Origin: Sinomonas gamaensis
GTDB taxonomy: Bacteria > Actinomycetota > Actinomycetes > Actinomycetales > Micrococcaceae
Reading direction: 5' to 3'
DNA length: 64,000 bases
NCBI RefSeq assembly: GCF_005876955.1
Contig: NZ_SSCL01000004.1
Coordinates: forward strand, 274,053 to 338,052
Both the position numbers and the translations under genes were made by a program. This document shows positions 16,728-25,303 of this stretch, piece by piece; the first letter of the stretch is position 1, and every line of letters begins with the position of its first letter. The notes beneath the pieces were generated by a model. The model ran no database searches. It was not told where the DNA came from and saw only the letters and a list, made by a program, of their open reading frames with translations.

Positions 16728-18220
16728 GCATGGTGGGTTCGACTCGAGCTTTCGCAGCGGTCGACGTCGGCGCCTCCTCGGGGCGGGTCATCCTCGCCGT
16801 GGTTGCACCCGGCGCCGAGGGCGCCGCAAAAGGGCACGACGGCGCGCCCCGGGTCGCGCTCGACATCGTCCACCGCTTCCCGAACGGCGTGCTCGACGAC
16901 GGCGTGAACAGCGACGGCGCGCGCGTCCTGCGCTGGGACGTGTGCGGGATCTTCGCTGAGGTCCAGAAGGGGCTCGCGAAGGTTGCCGAGATCGCCGGGT
17001 CGCGGGGGCTGCGGGTCGAGAGCATCGGGATCGATACGTGGGCCGTGGACTACGGGCTCGTAGACGGGGCGGGGCGGCTCAAGCTGCCCGTGCACGCCTA
17101 CCGCGACCCCCGCACAGAGGCCACCGTGCCGGTGGTGCACCAGAGGGTCTCGCCCGAGAGACTCTACGACGTGACGGGACTGCAGTTCCTCCCGTTCACC
17201 ACGCTGTACCAGCTTGCGGCCGAGCCCACGCTCGACGGCCTGCAGGCGCTCCTCATCCCGGACCTGCTCGCCTTCTGGCTGACCGGCGCACGGCGAACCG
17301 AGGAGACGAACGCGTCCACGACCGGGCTGCTCGACGCGCAGACGGGTGCCTGGTCGGCAGAACTGTTCGAGGCACTTGGACTCCCGGAGAGCCTGTTCCC
17401 CGAACTCATCGCCCCGGGGGAGGCCTATGGGACGCTTCTGCCTTCGGTCGCGCAGCGAACGGGGTTGCCGGCGGATACGCCGGTCGTCGCAGTCGGCTCG
17501 CACGACACGGCCTCGGCGGTCGCCGCCGTGCCCGCGGCGCCGGGGGAGGACGTCGCCTACATCTCATCGGGGACGTGGTCGCTCGTCGGCGTCGAGCTCG
17601 ACAAGCCGGTCCTCAGCGAGGCGAGCCGTACAGCGAACTTCACGAACGAGCGCGGCGTGGACGGGACCATCCGATACTTGCGGAACGTCGGCGGGCTGTG
17701 GCTGCTGAGCGAATGCCAGCGGCATTGGGCCGAGGAGGGCCGCGAGCTGCCGCTCGAGCAGCTCCTGGCGGAAGCCGCCGCGCTCCCGGTTGGCGGCCCG
17801 CAGGTTGACGCTGACTCGGACGAGTTCATCGCTCCCGGGAACCTGCCAGCGCGACTCGCTTCCGCCGTCGAACGCGGCGGGGGCACACTCTCAGGCGAGC
17901 CGGCCGCCGTCGTCCGCTGCATCCTCGACAGCCTCGCCGCAGCCTACACGCGGACCCTTGCGCAGGCGCAGGCGCTCTCGGGGCGCCGCCCGCGGGCCAT
18001 CAACGTGGTCGGCGGGGGCTCGCAGAACGAGCTCTTGTGCCAGCTCACCGCCGCGGCAACCGGCCTGCCGATCATTGCCGGACCGGTCGAAGCGACCGCG
18101 CTCGGGAATGTCCTGGTCCAAGCCCGCGCGGCCGGGGCTCTGACGGGGGGCCTGGACGCTCTGCGCGCCGCAGTTCGGGCGAGCACCAGGCTGCGCGAGT
18201 ACGCGGCGGTCACCGCCTAG
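16724..18220 (+). CDS. rhaB: Rhamnulokinase
   Basis: 498 aa FGGY-family sugar kinase that phosphorylates L-rhamnulose. Visible: N-terminal ATPase loop AAVDVGASSGRVILA, central DTWAVDYGLVDGAGRL, GSHDTASAVAAVPA, YISSGTWSLVGVELD and C-terminal INVVGGGSQNELLCQLTA for nucleotide binding. It starts at GTG 16724, four bases inside the rhaEW stop, with ATG two codons on. Last gene of the operon. With it the cluster covers rhamnose to DHAP and lactate; a transporter is not in the window. Confidence 0.93.
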   Translation: MSMVGSTRAFAAVDVGASSGRVILAVVAPGAEGAAKGHDGAPRVALDIVHRFPNGVLDDGVNSDGARVLRWDVCGIFAEVQKGLAKVAEIAGSRGLRVESIGIDTWAVDYGLVDGAGRLKLPVHAYRDPRTEATVPVVHQRVSPERLYDVTGLQFLPFTTLYQLAAEPTLDGLQALLIPDLLAFWLTGARRTEETNASTTGLLDAQTGAWSAELFEALGLPESLFPELIAPGEAYGTLLPSVAQRTGLPADTPVVAVGSHDTASAVAAVPAAPGEDVAYISSGTWSLVGVELDKPVLSEASRTANFTNERGVDGTIRYLRNVGGLWLLSECQRHWAEEGRELPLEQLLAEAAALPVGGPQVDADSDEFIAPGNLPARLASAVERGGGTLSGEPAAVVRCILDSLAAAYTRTLAQAQALSGRRPRAINVVGGGSQNELLCQLTAAATGLPIIAGPVEATALGNVLVQARAAGALTGGLDALRAAVRASTRLREYAAVTA

Positions 18221-18221
18221 C

Positions 18222-18241
18222 CTGCGCCGTCACTTCCGCAC
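18222..18241 (+). repeat. Copy of dispersed TTGCGCCGTC motif
   Basis: CTGCGCCGTCACTTCCGCAC spans the 9-bp gap between the convergent rhaB and metallo-beta-lactamase genes and covers the latter's stop codon. It shares the GCGCCGTCACnTCCGCA core with the 26368 and 37926 copies. Confidence 0.5.
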
Positions 18242-19597
18242 GGTGTCACCTTCGAGGGGCAGGCCCGCCGCAGCGGCGCGCTCGAAGGAATCGTCGATAT
18301 GCACCACGCCATACCCGGCTCGGTCGAGCAGGCTAGCCGCAACACCCGCCCGGTAGCCCGAGCCGCAGTGCACCCAAAGCCTCCCCGCCGGAACCTCGTC
18401 AAGGCGGGAGAGCAACTCGTGAATCGGGATGTTGACGGCCCCCTCGATCCTCGCCGCCTTGTGCTCCTCGGCTCGGCGCACGTCGAGGATCACGTCCTCC
18501 GGCGTGCGTTGCGCGGCCACGTCCTGCCAGCGGACCCGCGGATAGGAAGACAAGGGGGCGCCCGGCGCCAACCGTGCAGGATCCTCGCCAAGGGCCGCGT
18601 CCGGGGAGTCGATCCCGATGCGCGATAGGTCGCGAATCGCGTTCTCGACGTCGTCCCGCGAGCCGACGAGCGTGAGCTGGCGGTCGTAGGGGAAGAGCCA
18701 GCCAACGTACGTCGTGAACCGTTCGCCGTCCCCGTACTCGAAGCTCGCGCTGCCCTTGAGATGTTCCGCGGAATAAGCCACCCGATTGCGCAGGTCCACG
18801 ACCCACTCACCGGCTGCGAGGCGTGCGCTCAGCTCGGCGGGGTCCAGCGGTTCCGGCACTGCCAGATCTGGTTCCCCGGGCCCCGCCGCGTTCAGAGGCG
18901 CCATATGGGCGTAGTAGCTCGGGTAGGCGGACAGGTTGGCGATGAGTTCGGCGACAAAGTGCGCTTCGTCGTCGTCGGTGAAGACGTGATTCGTTCTGAA
19001 CTGTTCGCCGAGGGTTGATCCGGCCGCGCCGCTGGCCGGCCCGACCGAGCAGAACGAGCCGAACCCGTGGGTGGGGTAGAGCGCGGCCGTATCGCCAGCC
19101 TCACGGGCGAGGCGGCGGGCGGACGAGTACTGATCGTGGGCGAGCCCGATCGTGTCACCCGGGCCCAGCAGGTCCGTTCGCCCCACCGAGCCATACAGCA
19201 CGCTGCCGCCGGAGAACACGGCCTGCCGGCCGTGATGTTCGACGACGAACGAGAGGTGGTTGTGCGTGTGCCCCGGGGTGGCAATCGCCTTCACGGAGAG
19301 CTCGCCGACCGCGAAGGTCCCGCCGTCGGAGATGCGCCTCCGCTCGAACGAGACGGTCTCCGCGGCGTTGACCACGTACGTGGCCCCGTGCTTCCGGGCG
19401 AGGATGTAGCCGCCAGTGACGTAGTCGTTGTGGAGGTGCGTCTCCGCCACGTGCGTTACGGTGACTCCGGCCTTCGCGACGGCCGCCTCCAAGCGGTCGA
19501 TGTCGCGTTGGGCGTCGATGACGAGCGCTGCGTGACCGTCGTGCACGATGTAGCTCCGGTCGCCCAGCTGGGGTGTGTCGATCACGATGACGTCCAT
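18230..19597 (-). CDS. Metallo-beta-lactamase fold protein with two rhodanese domains
   Basis: 455 aa from MDVIVIDTPQLGDRSY. N-terminal MBL domain of the persulfide-dioxygenase/glyoxalase II group, with motif ETHLHNDYVTGG; the usual HxHxDH ends in Tyr here, a variant found in many actinobacterial members. Further metal ligands lie in TPGHTHNHLSF and YPTHGFGSFC. Two rhodanese domains follow: the first (residues about 270-345) lacks a catalytic Cys, the second carries it in HCGSGYRAG. Likely role: handling persulfides or other sulfane sulfur in the cytosol (inference). Stands alone, divergent from the GH15 gene; the 247 bp between them hold no further gene. Confidence 0.88.
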   Translation of the reverse strand: MDVIVIDTPQLGDRSYIVHDGHAALVIDAQRDIDRLEAAVAKAGVTVTHVAETHLHNDYVTGGYILARKHGATYVVNAAETVSFERRRISDGGTFAVGELSVKAIATPGHTHNHLSFVVEHHGRQAVFSGGSVLYGSVGRTDLLGPGDTIGLAHDQYSSARRLAREAGDTAALYPTHGFGSFCSVGPASGAAGSTLGEQFRTNHVFTDDDEAHFVAELIANLSAYPSYYAHMAPLNAAGPGEPDLAVPEPLDPAELSARLAAGEWVVDLRNRVAYSAEHLKGSASFEYGDGERFTTYVGWLFPYDRQLTLVGSRDDVENAIRDLSRIGIDSPDAALGEDPARLAPGAPLSSYPRVRWQDVAAQRTPEDVILDVRRAEEHKAARIEGAVNIPIHELLSRLDEVPAGRLWVHCGSGYRAGVAASLLDRAGYGVVHIDDSFERAAAAGLPLEGDTVRK

Positions 19598-19844
19598 GTC
19601 AATCCCTCCGAGGCGAGCGTACGCCCGTGGGGTATCAGACGCGATGGGGACGGTTCCGCACGAGGGCGACAGCAGAGGGTCACGAAGTCGACGAAGGCCA
19701 GACCACGATTGTGCCCGGACCTGGCCTCTAAGAACCGCGTAGCGATCAGGAGGCCTTTTACGCCCCCGCAACACGCGCGCCCTCGCCACGAAACGGTGCT
19801 CTCCCACACTGGAGCGCAGGATCGGGGGAGGAGCGGAGGCATAC

Positions 19845-22523
19845 ATGGCAACACCCCTCAATCGCACAGTGGCGGACTCGGCGCTCTTGGGCCGATCCCT
19901 CCCGCTGGGGCTCTTGCGTCCCTACCTGCAGGTAGAAGACGATGGCGACGGACTCGGACCCCATCTCATGGCCGAGCTCAAGCTCATCGCGCGGGAGCCG
20001 TCGCTCCTCGTTGCGTGCAACTACGGCGGCACGCTCACCTCCGTGGACGGCCAAACCACGGAGACGCTCCCGCTGGGCAGCGCCGCCGTCGCCCTCCGCG
20101 CGCTCGCAGCGCTCCCCAACACGCATGCAGCGGTCATCTCAGGGCGTTCCCTCCGCGATCTCGCGGCGATGTCGCGCCTCCCGGCAGAGATCCACCTCGT
20201 CGGCTCCCACGGCCACGAGTTCGACATGGCGTTCGCGTACAGCACGTCGCACGCCACGGAGAGCGTGCTCCAGCTCGCGGGGAACGACCTCGTCGAGCGC
20301 CTCACGGCACGGCTCGGCGAGCCGCAGTCCGAACGCCTCGTCGCGGACCGCGGGCTCGCCTTCGAGCGCAAGCCCTCCGCTTTCGCCGTCCACCGACGCG
20401 ACGCCGACCCTGACGCCGCAGAAGCGGCGACCGCCGTCGCCCGCGAAATCGCCGCCGCCTACGGCCTGTTCTTCGTGGAGGACGGCACCGTCGTCGACCT
20501 CTCGGTGCTGCCGCCTGCGAAGGGCGCCGCTCTGGACCGACTCCGGTCGCAGCTCGGGGTGAGCGCCGCGCTCTACGCCGGGGACGCTTCGAGCGACGAG
20601 GACGCGCTCGCCACCCTGCGGGGCCCCGACCTCGGGCTGCACATCGGGCCGCGCTCGACGACGGCGAAGCACCGGCTGCGCGATCCGGAGGCTTTCGCTC
20701 GGGTGCTGGCGGTCCTCTTCGAGCTGCGGCGCGCCTGGCTCTTCGGCGAGGAGGCCGTGGCCCTCGAGCGGCACTCCATGCTCGGGGATGGGAGCTCGAC
20801 GGCGCTCGTCACCCCGGACGGCAAGATCTGCTGGATGACCCACCCGCTCCCCGACTCGGGTTCTCTGTTCGCGCACGTCCTCGGCGGCGAACCGGCCGGC
20901 CACTTCTCCGTGAGTCCCGTCGCTGGGACGCGGCTCCTGGGCCAGCGGTACCTCGACAACACGATGATCGTCGAGACCCGTTGGGCGGACATGGACGTGC
21001 TCGACTACCTCGAGCCATCGCCCGAGGGCATCACCCAGCTCGTGCGCGTGCTCACGGGGAAGGGCGTGGCCCGCATCGTGTTCGCCCCGCGCCCTGATTA
21101 CGCCGGCGCACCCTGCGCGATCGAGGAGCGGGGCGAGTCGCTCCACGTTGTCGGGACATCGGAGCCGATCGCGCTGCACGCTCCGGGGGTTCGCTTCGTC
21201 GTCGCGAGCGACGGGCGTCACGCCACTGCGACCGGGCAGGTGGATCTCTCGCGGGGCCCTGTTGTCCTGACGCTGCGATGCGGGGATCCGGAGCCGTTCG
21301 AGCCGGATCCTTCAGGCGAACCGCAGCGGCGGGCGGCCGTTGCGGAGGGCGCGCGGGGCTGGGTGCGGCGCCTCGACATCCCGGCGGTCAAGCCGTCCTT
21401 GGTCGTCCGGTCGGCGCTCACGCTGCGGCATCTGGTCCACGAGCCCACCGGCGCGGTCCTCGCGGCGCCCACGACGTCCCTTCCCGAGGGCATCGGCGGG
21501 ACGCGGAATTGGGATTACCGGTACTGCTGGCTGCGGGACGCGTCCCTGAGCGTCCTTGCGCTCGTGGAGCTCGGCTCCACGGACGAGGCGAACGGTTTCC
21601 TCGCATGGCTCGGCCGCATCCTCACGACCGCTTCGGGCCCCGAATGGCTCCACCCGCTCTACTCGGTCACGGGGGCGCCGCTCTCCACCGAGGCCTCGAT
21701 CGAGCATCTTCCGGGCTACGCGGGCTCGCGGCCCGTGCGGATCGGCAACGCCGCGGACCATCAGGTGCAGCTCGATGTGTTCGGTCCGGTCGCGCAGCTC
21801 ATCGACGCCCTCTCGGAGCGCACGGGGCACCTGCCCGATGAGCACTGGGAACTGCTGCGGCAGATGGCCTTCGCCGTGGCGGCCCGGTGGCACGAGCCCG
21901 ACCACGGCATCTGGGAAGCCAGGCGCGCGCCGCGCCACCACGTCTACTCGAAGACGATGTGCTGGGTCACGCTCGACCGGGCCCTCCGCGCCGCCCGCCG
22001 CCACGGACGCGAGGCCGACGACGGCTGGGAGCCGCTCGCCGCCGTCGTCCGCTCCGAGGTGCTCGCCCAAGGCTGGCACGACGAGGCCCAGGCGTTCACG
22101 GTCGCCTACGGCAGCCCCGATTTGGACGCCGCCGTGCTCCACGTCGGGCTGTCTGGGCTCGTCGACCCGCTCGACCCGCGCTTCCTCGCGACCGTCGCCG
22201 CGGTCGAGCGGGAGCTGCGGGTGGGGCCCACCGTCTTCAGGTACATGTACGACGACGGCCTGCCGGGCTTGGAGGGCGGGTTCCACCTGTGCACGGCGTG
22301 GCTCATCGAGGCCTACCTCGCGGTGGGGCGGCGTGACGATGCCGAGGATCTGTTTGCACGACTCGTCGCGCTCATGGGCCCCACGGGACTGCTGCCCGAG
22401 GAGTACGATCCCTCGACCGAGACGCATCTCGGGAATCACCCGCAGGCGTACTCGCATCTGGGCTTCATCCGGTGCGCCCGGCTTCTGGACGAGAAGCGCC
22501 GTCCTGAATCGACTGCTCCATAA
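19845..22523 (+). CDS. Trehalose-phosphatase-like / GH15 glucanohydrolase fusion
   Basis: 892 aa. Residues about 45-280 are a HAD trehalose-6-phosphate-phosphatase-like domain. Residues about 300-892 are a GH15 domain (trehalase/glucoamylase type) with GTRNWDYRYCWLRDASLSV, HGIWEARRAPRHHVYSKTM (catalytic acid region) and LPEEYDPSTETHLGNHPQ. The phosphatase motif I, normally DxDGTL, reads NYGGTL (N59, G61): both the nucleophile and the acid/base Asp are gone, while motif IV GDASSDED is kept. The domain should be catalytically dead and perhaps regulatory. RBS ggaggagcggagg precedes the ATG. GH15 activity on trehalose or alpha-glucan is likely. Confidence 0.87.
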   Translation: MATPLNRTVADSALLGRSLPLGLLRPYLQVEDDGDGLGPHLMAELKLIAREPSLLVACNYGGTLTSVDGQTTETLPLGSAAVALRALAALPNTHAAVISGRSLRDLAAMSRLPAEIHLVGSHGHEFDMAFAYSTSHATESVLQLAGNDLVERLTARLGEPQSERLVADRGLAFERKPSAFAVHRRDADPDAAEAATAVAREIAAAYGLFFVEDGTVVDLSVLPPAKGAALDRLRSQLGVSAALYAGDASSDEDALATLRGPDLGLHIGPRSTTAKHRLRDPEAFARVLAVLFELRRAWLFGEEAVALERHSMLGDGSSTALVTPDGKICWMTHPLPDSGSLFAHVLGGEPAGHFSVSPVAGTRLLGQRYLDNTMIVETRWADMDVLDYLEPSPEGITQLVRVLTGKGVARIVFAPRPDYAGAPCAIEERGESLHVVGTSEPIALHAPGVRFVVASDGRHATATGQVDLSRGPVVLTLRCGDPEPFEPDPSGEPQRRAAVAEGARGWVRRLDIPAVKPSLVVRSALTLRHLVHEPTGAVLAAPTTSLPEGIGGTRNWDYRYCWLRDASLSVLALVELGSTDEANGFLAWLGRILTTASGPEWLHPLYSVTGAPLSTEASIEHLPGYAGSRPVRIGNAADHQVQLDVFGPVAQLIDALSERTGHLPDEHWELLRQMAFAVAARWHEPDHGIWEARRAPRHHVYSKTMCWVTLDRALRAARRHGREADDGWEPLAAVVRSEVLAQGWHDEAQAFTVAYGSPDLDAAVLHVGLSGLVDPLDPRFLATVAAVERELRVGPTVFRYMYDDGLPGLEGGFHLCTAWLIEAYLAVGRRDDAEDLFARLVALMGPTGLLPEEYDPSTETHLGNHPQAYSHLGFIRCARLLDEKRRPESTAP

Positions 22524-22561
22524 CTGTCGTTTTCACCGCTCATAACGACAGTTATGGAGCA
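22514..22561. repeat. 18-bp perfect inverted repeat over the GH15 stop codon
   Basis: Arms 22514-22531 (tgctccataactgtcgtt) and 22544-22561 are exact reverse complements, with a 12-bp loop; allowing one mismatch the stem extends to 22508/22567. The GH15 stop TAA lies inside the left arm. A short T-run (gtcgtttt) falls in the loop, not after the stem, so it is a poor intrinsic terminator. It is markedly AT-richer than the surroundings. Confidence 0.75.
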
Positions 22562-22588
22562 ATCGATGGGGAGCGGAGGGGAGGGGCG

Positions 22589-22602
22589 GGCAGGCGCTTT
22601 CC
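22589..22602. promoter_or_regulatory. LacI-type operator candidate upstream of oxidoreductase
   Basis: GGCAGGCGCTTTCC matches the 12790-12803 palindrome GGAAAGCGCTTTCC at 12 of 14 positions, 91 bp before the start of the Gfo/Idh gene. A second palindrome-like element, AAACCGGTTAC (about 22648), lies closer to the gene. Confidence 0.5.
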
Positions 22603-22692
22603 CGTATATCTTTGGCAGAGGCGTGACGGTGAAGTACGGTTGACCAGAAACCGGTTACTCAGTCTCCGCAGCCTACGAGGAGTCCTGGACCA

Positions 22693-24039
22693 ATGGCCCC
22701 CAAGAAGTACGCCCTCGCCGGAACCGGCTCGCGGGCGGAAATGTACGTCGATGCCCTGCTCGGCCCGCACGCAGACCTCGGCTCCCTCGTCGCATTCGTG
22801 GATACCAACGAGCACCGGATGTCGTACCACGACGCGCGCATCGCCGCCCGTCGTCCCGACGCTCAGCCGACGCGCCACTACAGCCCCGAGCGCCTTGGCG
22901 AGATGTTCGACGTCGAGCGCCCGGACGCGCTCATCGTCACAACGCCGGACTACACCCACGCCCACTATGTGACCGCGGCCTTGGACCGCGGCGTCGACGT
23001 GATCTGCGAGAAGCCCATGACGACGTCAGTCCAGGGCATCGCGGACATCGTCCGTTCGGCGCGGCGTGTCAAGGAGCAGTCGGGTGCCAACCTCGTCGTC
23101 ACCTTCAACTACCGCTATTCGCCGCGCAACTCGGTCCTCAAGGACATCATCCAGTCGGGCAAGATCGGCAAGGTCACATCGGTGCACTTCGAGTGGTGCC
23201 TCGACACGGTCCACGGTGCCGACTACTTCCGCCGCTGGCACCGCAACAAGGCCAACTCCGGCGGCCTCCTGGTCCACAAGTCGACGCACCACTTCGACCT
23301 CGTCAACTGGTGGCTCGGCGACGTCCCCGAAACCGTCTACGCCCAGGGCGGCCTCCGCTTCTACGGCGCCCAGAACGCCGCCGAGCGCGGCCTCGGCGAG
23401 CGCCCCGAGCTGAGCCGCGACAACCCGAACCGCAACGACCCCTTCAATCTGGACCTTGAGGCCGACCCGAAGCTGCGCGGCCTCTACCTCGAGGCCGAGG
23501 CGGACGACGGCTACCTCCGCGACCGCGACGTCTTCACCGAGGGCATCGACATCGAGGACAACCTGAGCCTCGTGGTCGGCTACCGCGGCGGCGCCTCGAT
23601 GGCGTACACGCTGGTGGCGCACTCCCCGTGGGAGGGGTACCGCGTCGCGTTCAACGGCACCGAGGGCCGCGTGGAGATCGAGGTCGTCGAGCGCGGCTCG
23701 GTGTCCCCGGACAAGCACACGCTCGACCCGTCCGTCGCCGAGGACTCCGAGCGCCCGGACGAGAACGTGCGGCCCGAGGGCCAGCGGATCATCCTCCAGC
23801 GCCTGTGGGAGCCGGCCCACGAGGTCCCGATCCCCGAAGGCACGGGCGGGCATGGCGGCGGCGACGCGATGCTGCTCTCTGACGTCTTCCGCGGGCCGGC
23901 TAGCGATCCGCTAAGTCGGCAGGCCGGCTACATCGACGGGATCCGGAGCGTCCTCGTCGGCGTCGGCGCGAACGAGTCCCTGCGCACGGGCCAGGCAGTC
24001 CGGCTCGCCGACTTCGGCGTCCCGCTCGACGATGCCTGA
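22693..24039 (+). CDS. Gfo/Idh/MocA family oxidoreductase
   Basis: 448 aa NAD(P)-dependent sugar oxidoreductase. N-terminal Rossmann fold (KYALAGTGSRAEMYVDALLG), the EKPMTTS motif near residue 103, and the C-terminal substrate domain with GGLLVHKSTHHFDLVNWWLGD, described by its KSTHHFDLVNWW core. Long acidic insert around residues 240-290. The family oxidises or epimerises sugars, sugar acids and inositols; the substrate is not evident. Preceded by gaggagtcctggacca as RBS. Single gene; the operator at 22589 suggests control with the other sugar genes. Confidence 0.9.
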   Translation: MAPKKYALAGTGSRAEMYVDALLGPHADLGSLVAFVDTNEHRMSYHDARIAARRPDAQPTRHYSPERLGEMFDVERPDALIVTTPDYTHAHYVTAALDRGVDVICEKPMTTSVQGIADIVRSARRVKEQSGANLVVTFNYRYSPRNSVLKDIIQSGKIGKVTSVHFEWCLDTVHGADYFRRWHRNKANSGGLLVHKSTHHFDLVNWWLGDVPETVYAQGGLRFYGAQNAAERGLGERPELSRDNPNRNDPFNLDLEADPKLRGLYLEAEADDGYLRDRDVFTEGIDIEDNLSLVVGYRGGASMAYTLVAHSPWEGYRVAFNGTEGRVEIEVVERGSVSPDKHTLDPSVAEDSERPDENVRPEGQRIILQRLWEPAHEVPIPEGTGGHGGGDAMLLSDVFRGPASDPLSRQAGYIDGIRSVLVGVGANESLRTGQAVRLADFGVPLDDA

Positions 24040-24088
24040 GGATTGCCGTCCCGGAGCTGTCTGAGCATCTCCGAAGTCCCCAACTTCT

Positions 24089-24220
24089 TCGCCAACTTCA
24101 CCAGTTTTCACGGCCTTGAGAGAACGACGACGGCGGAGGTCGCCCGAGATTTCAAGGCTGGCCTTCGCCGTTCTCGCTGAATGATGGGGAGTCCGGCGGA
24201 GAATCTGGTGAGATCGGCGA
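24089..24220. repeat. Long imperfect inverted repeat between convergent genes
   Basis: Outer arms 24089-24104 and 24205-24220 pair at 13 of 16 positions (TCGCCAACTTCACCAG with CTGGTGAGATCGGCGA). Inner arms GAGAACG (24120-24126) and CGTTCTC (24169-24175) pair exactly. It fills the 187-bp gap between the oxidoreductase and lacI genes and may act as a bidirectional terminator or be a decayed mobile element. No ORF is visible. Confidence 0.5.
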
Positions 24221-24226
24221 GCGCCT

Positions 24227-25234
24227 TCAGCGTGCCGGCCCGATGCTCGCCCGAACCTCGAGGCGCGGCGTGACGGTGAGGTCGTGCTCGGGCTCCCGTG
24301 CGTTGAGCAGGTCCCACAGCCGCGCCCAGGCCTGCTCCCCGAGCTGCGTCTGGGGGACCGAGGCGGTCGTCAGCGCGGGGGAGGAGAAGCGCGAGAACGG
24401 GATGCCGTCGAATCCCGTCACGGAGAGCCGCTCGGGAACGGCGACGCCGGCTTCGTGGAGCGCGCCGAGGAGTCCCAGCGCCACGAGGTCGTTGTAGCAC
24501 ACCGCGGCGGTCGCGCCCGAGGCGAGGACGTCGTCGCGGACTCGGTAGCCGTCCTCGAACATCGCACCGCAGGGGATCCTTGAGACCTCGGGCCCGTCCG
24601 CGCCCAGCTGCTCGAGCGCCGCGAGGCGCGCCCGATTGCCGTAGGAGCTCTCAGGCCCCGTGAGGTACGCGATCCGCTCGTGGCCGAGCCGCTGCAGCTC
24701 GCCGACGATCCGCCGCACGCCCGCCCCGTAGTCCACGGCGAGGCTCGGGACGCCGTCCACGGGACTCTCGCGGTTGACGAGCACCACCGGCGCAAGCTCG
24801 GGCAGAAGGCTGCCGAGGGCGCTCGGATCCATGCGCGGCGAGACGAGGACCAGCGCGTCGCAGCGGCGCCGGGCCTCCCGGGCCAGGATCACCTCTTCGT
24901 CGGGGTTCTCGATCGAGTCGGCCACCAGCACCCGGTAGCCCTCCTTGGCCGCTGCGCGCGTGAGGCCCCGGAGGGTCTCCTGGAACATGGGATTGGCGAG
25001 GTCAGGCACCACGATCGCGACCGTCTGCGTGCGCCCGATCGCGAGGCTCCGCGCCACGGTGCTCGGCATGTAGTTGAGCTTTGCCGCGGCGTCCCTCACG
25101 CGTTGGCCGATCTCCGGGTCTACCGTGGCGAGGCCGTTCATCACGCGCGAGACCGTGGCGCGCGAGACGCCCGCCTCCTCGGCGACGTGCGCGATCGTGA
25201 CCCGCTGGGCGGGTCTCGTGCTCATCCGGGCCAT
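24227..25234 (-). CDS. LacI-family transcriptional repressor
   Basis: 335 aa. Helix-turn-helix VTIAHVAEEAGVSRATVSRV with hinge KLNYMPSTVARSLAIG, then a sugar-binding core (VVPDLANPMFQETLRGL, SVTGFDGIPFSRFSSPALTT). RBS gaggaggtcctc is 0-8 bp before the ATG at 25234. It is divergent from the acetyl-xylan-esterase gene, with operator 25272-25285 in between, so autoregulation and control of that hydrolase are likely. The same operator sequence at 12789 and 22589 points to a small regulon. Confidence 0.92.
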   Translation of the reverse strand: MARMSTRPAQRVTIAHVAEEAGVSRATVSRVMNGLATVDPEIGQRVRDAAAKLNYMPSTVARSLAIGRTQTVAIVVPDLANPMFQETLRGLTRAAAKEGYRVLVADSIENPDEEVILAREARRRCDALVLVSPRMDPSALGSLLPELAPVVLVNRESPVDGVPSLAVDYGAGVRRIVGELQRLGHERIAYLTGPESSYGNRARLAALEQLGADGPEVSRIPCGAMFEDGYRVRDDVLASGATAAVCYNDLVALGLLGALHEAGVAVPERLSVTGFDGIPFSRFSSPALTTASVPQTQLGEQAWARLWDLLNAREPEHDLTVTPRLEVRASIGPAR

Positions 25235-25271
25235 GAGGACCTCCTCGTCAAAGTCACCGGGATGACGGGTC

Positions 25272-25285
25272 AGAAATCGCTTTCC
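25272..25285. promoter_or_regulatory. LacI-type operator between lacI and esterase genes
   Basis: AGAAATCGCTTTCC, 12/14 identical to the palindrome at 12790. It directly precedes the -10 box of the esterase promoter, in the position where a bound repressor blocks RNA polymerase. It lies 37 bp upstream of the divergent lacI start. Confidence 0.65.
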
Positions 25286-25289
25286 CGAC

Positions 25290-25295
25290 TAGACT
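25290..25295 (+). promoter_or_regulatory. -10 element of the esterase promoter
   Basis: TAGACT, 8 bp before the ATG at 25304. The message would be leaderless or carry only one or two untranslated bases. No Shine-Dalgarno sequence is present. Confidence 0.55.
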
Positions 25296-25303
25296 TCCAT
25301 GCT

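Noticed and set aside
18230..19597. Tyr in place of the last His of the MBL HxHxDH motif taken as an inactivating change
   Set aside because: HLHNDYVTGG is a recurring variant among actinobacterial MBL-rhodanese proteins, so it is probably functional.
24227..25234. Plus-strand frame 24680-25303 leading into the esterase
   Set aside because: It is antisense to lacI; the esterase starts at 25304 after its own promoter.
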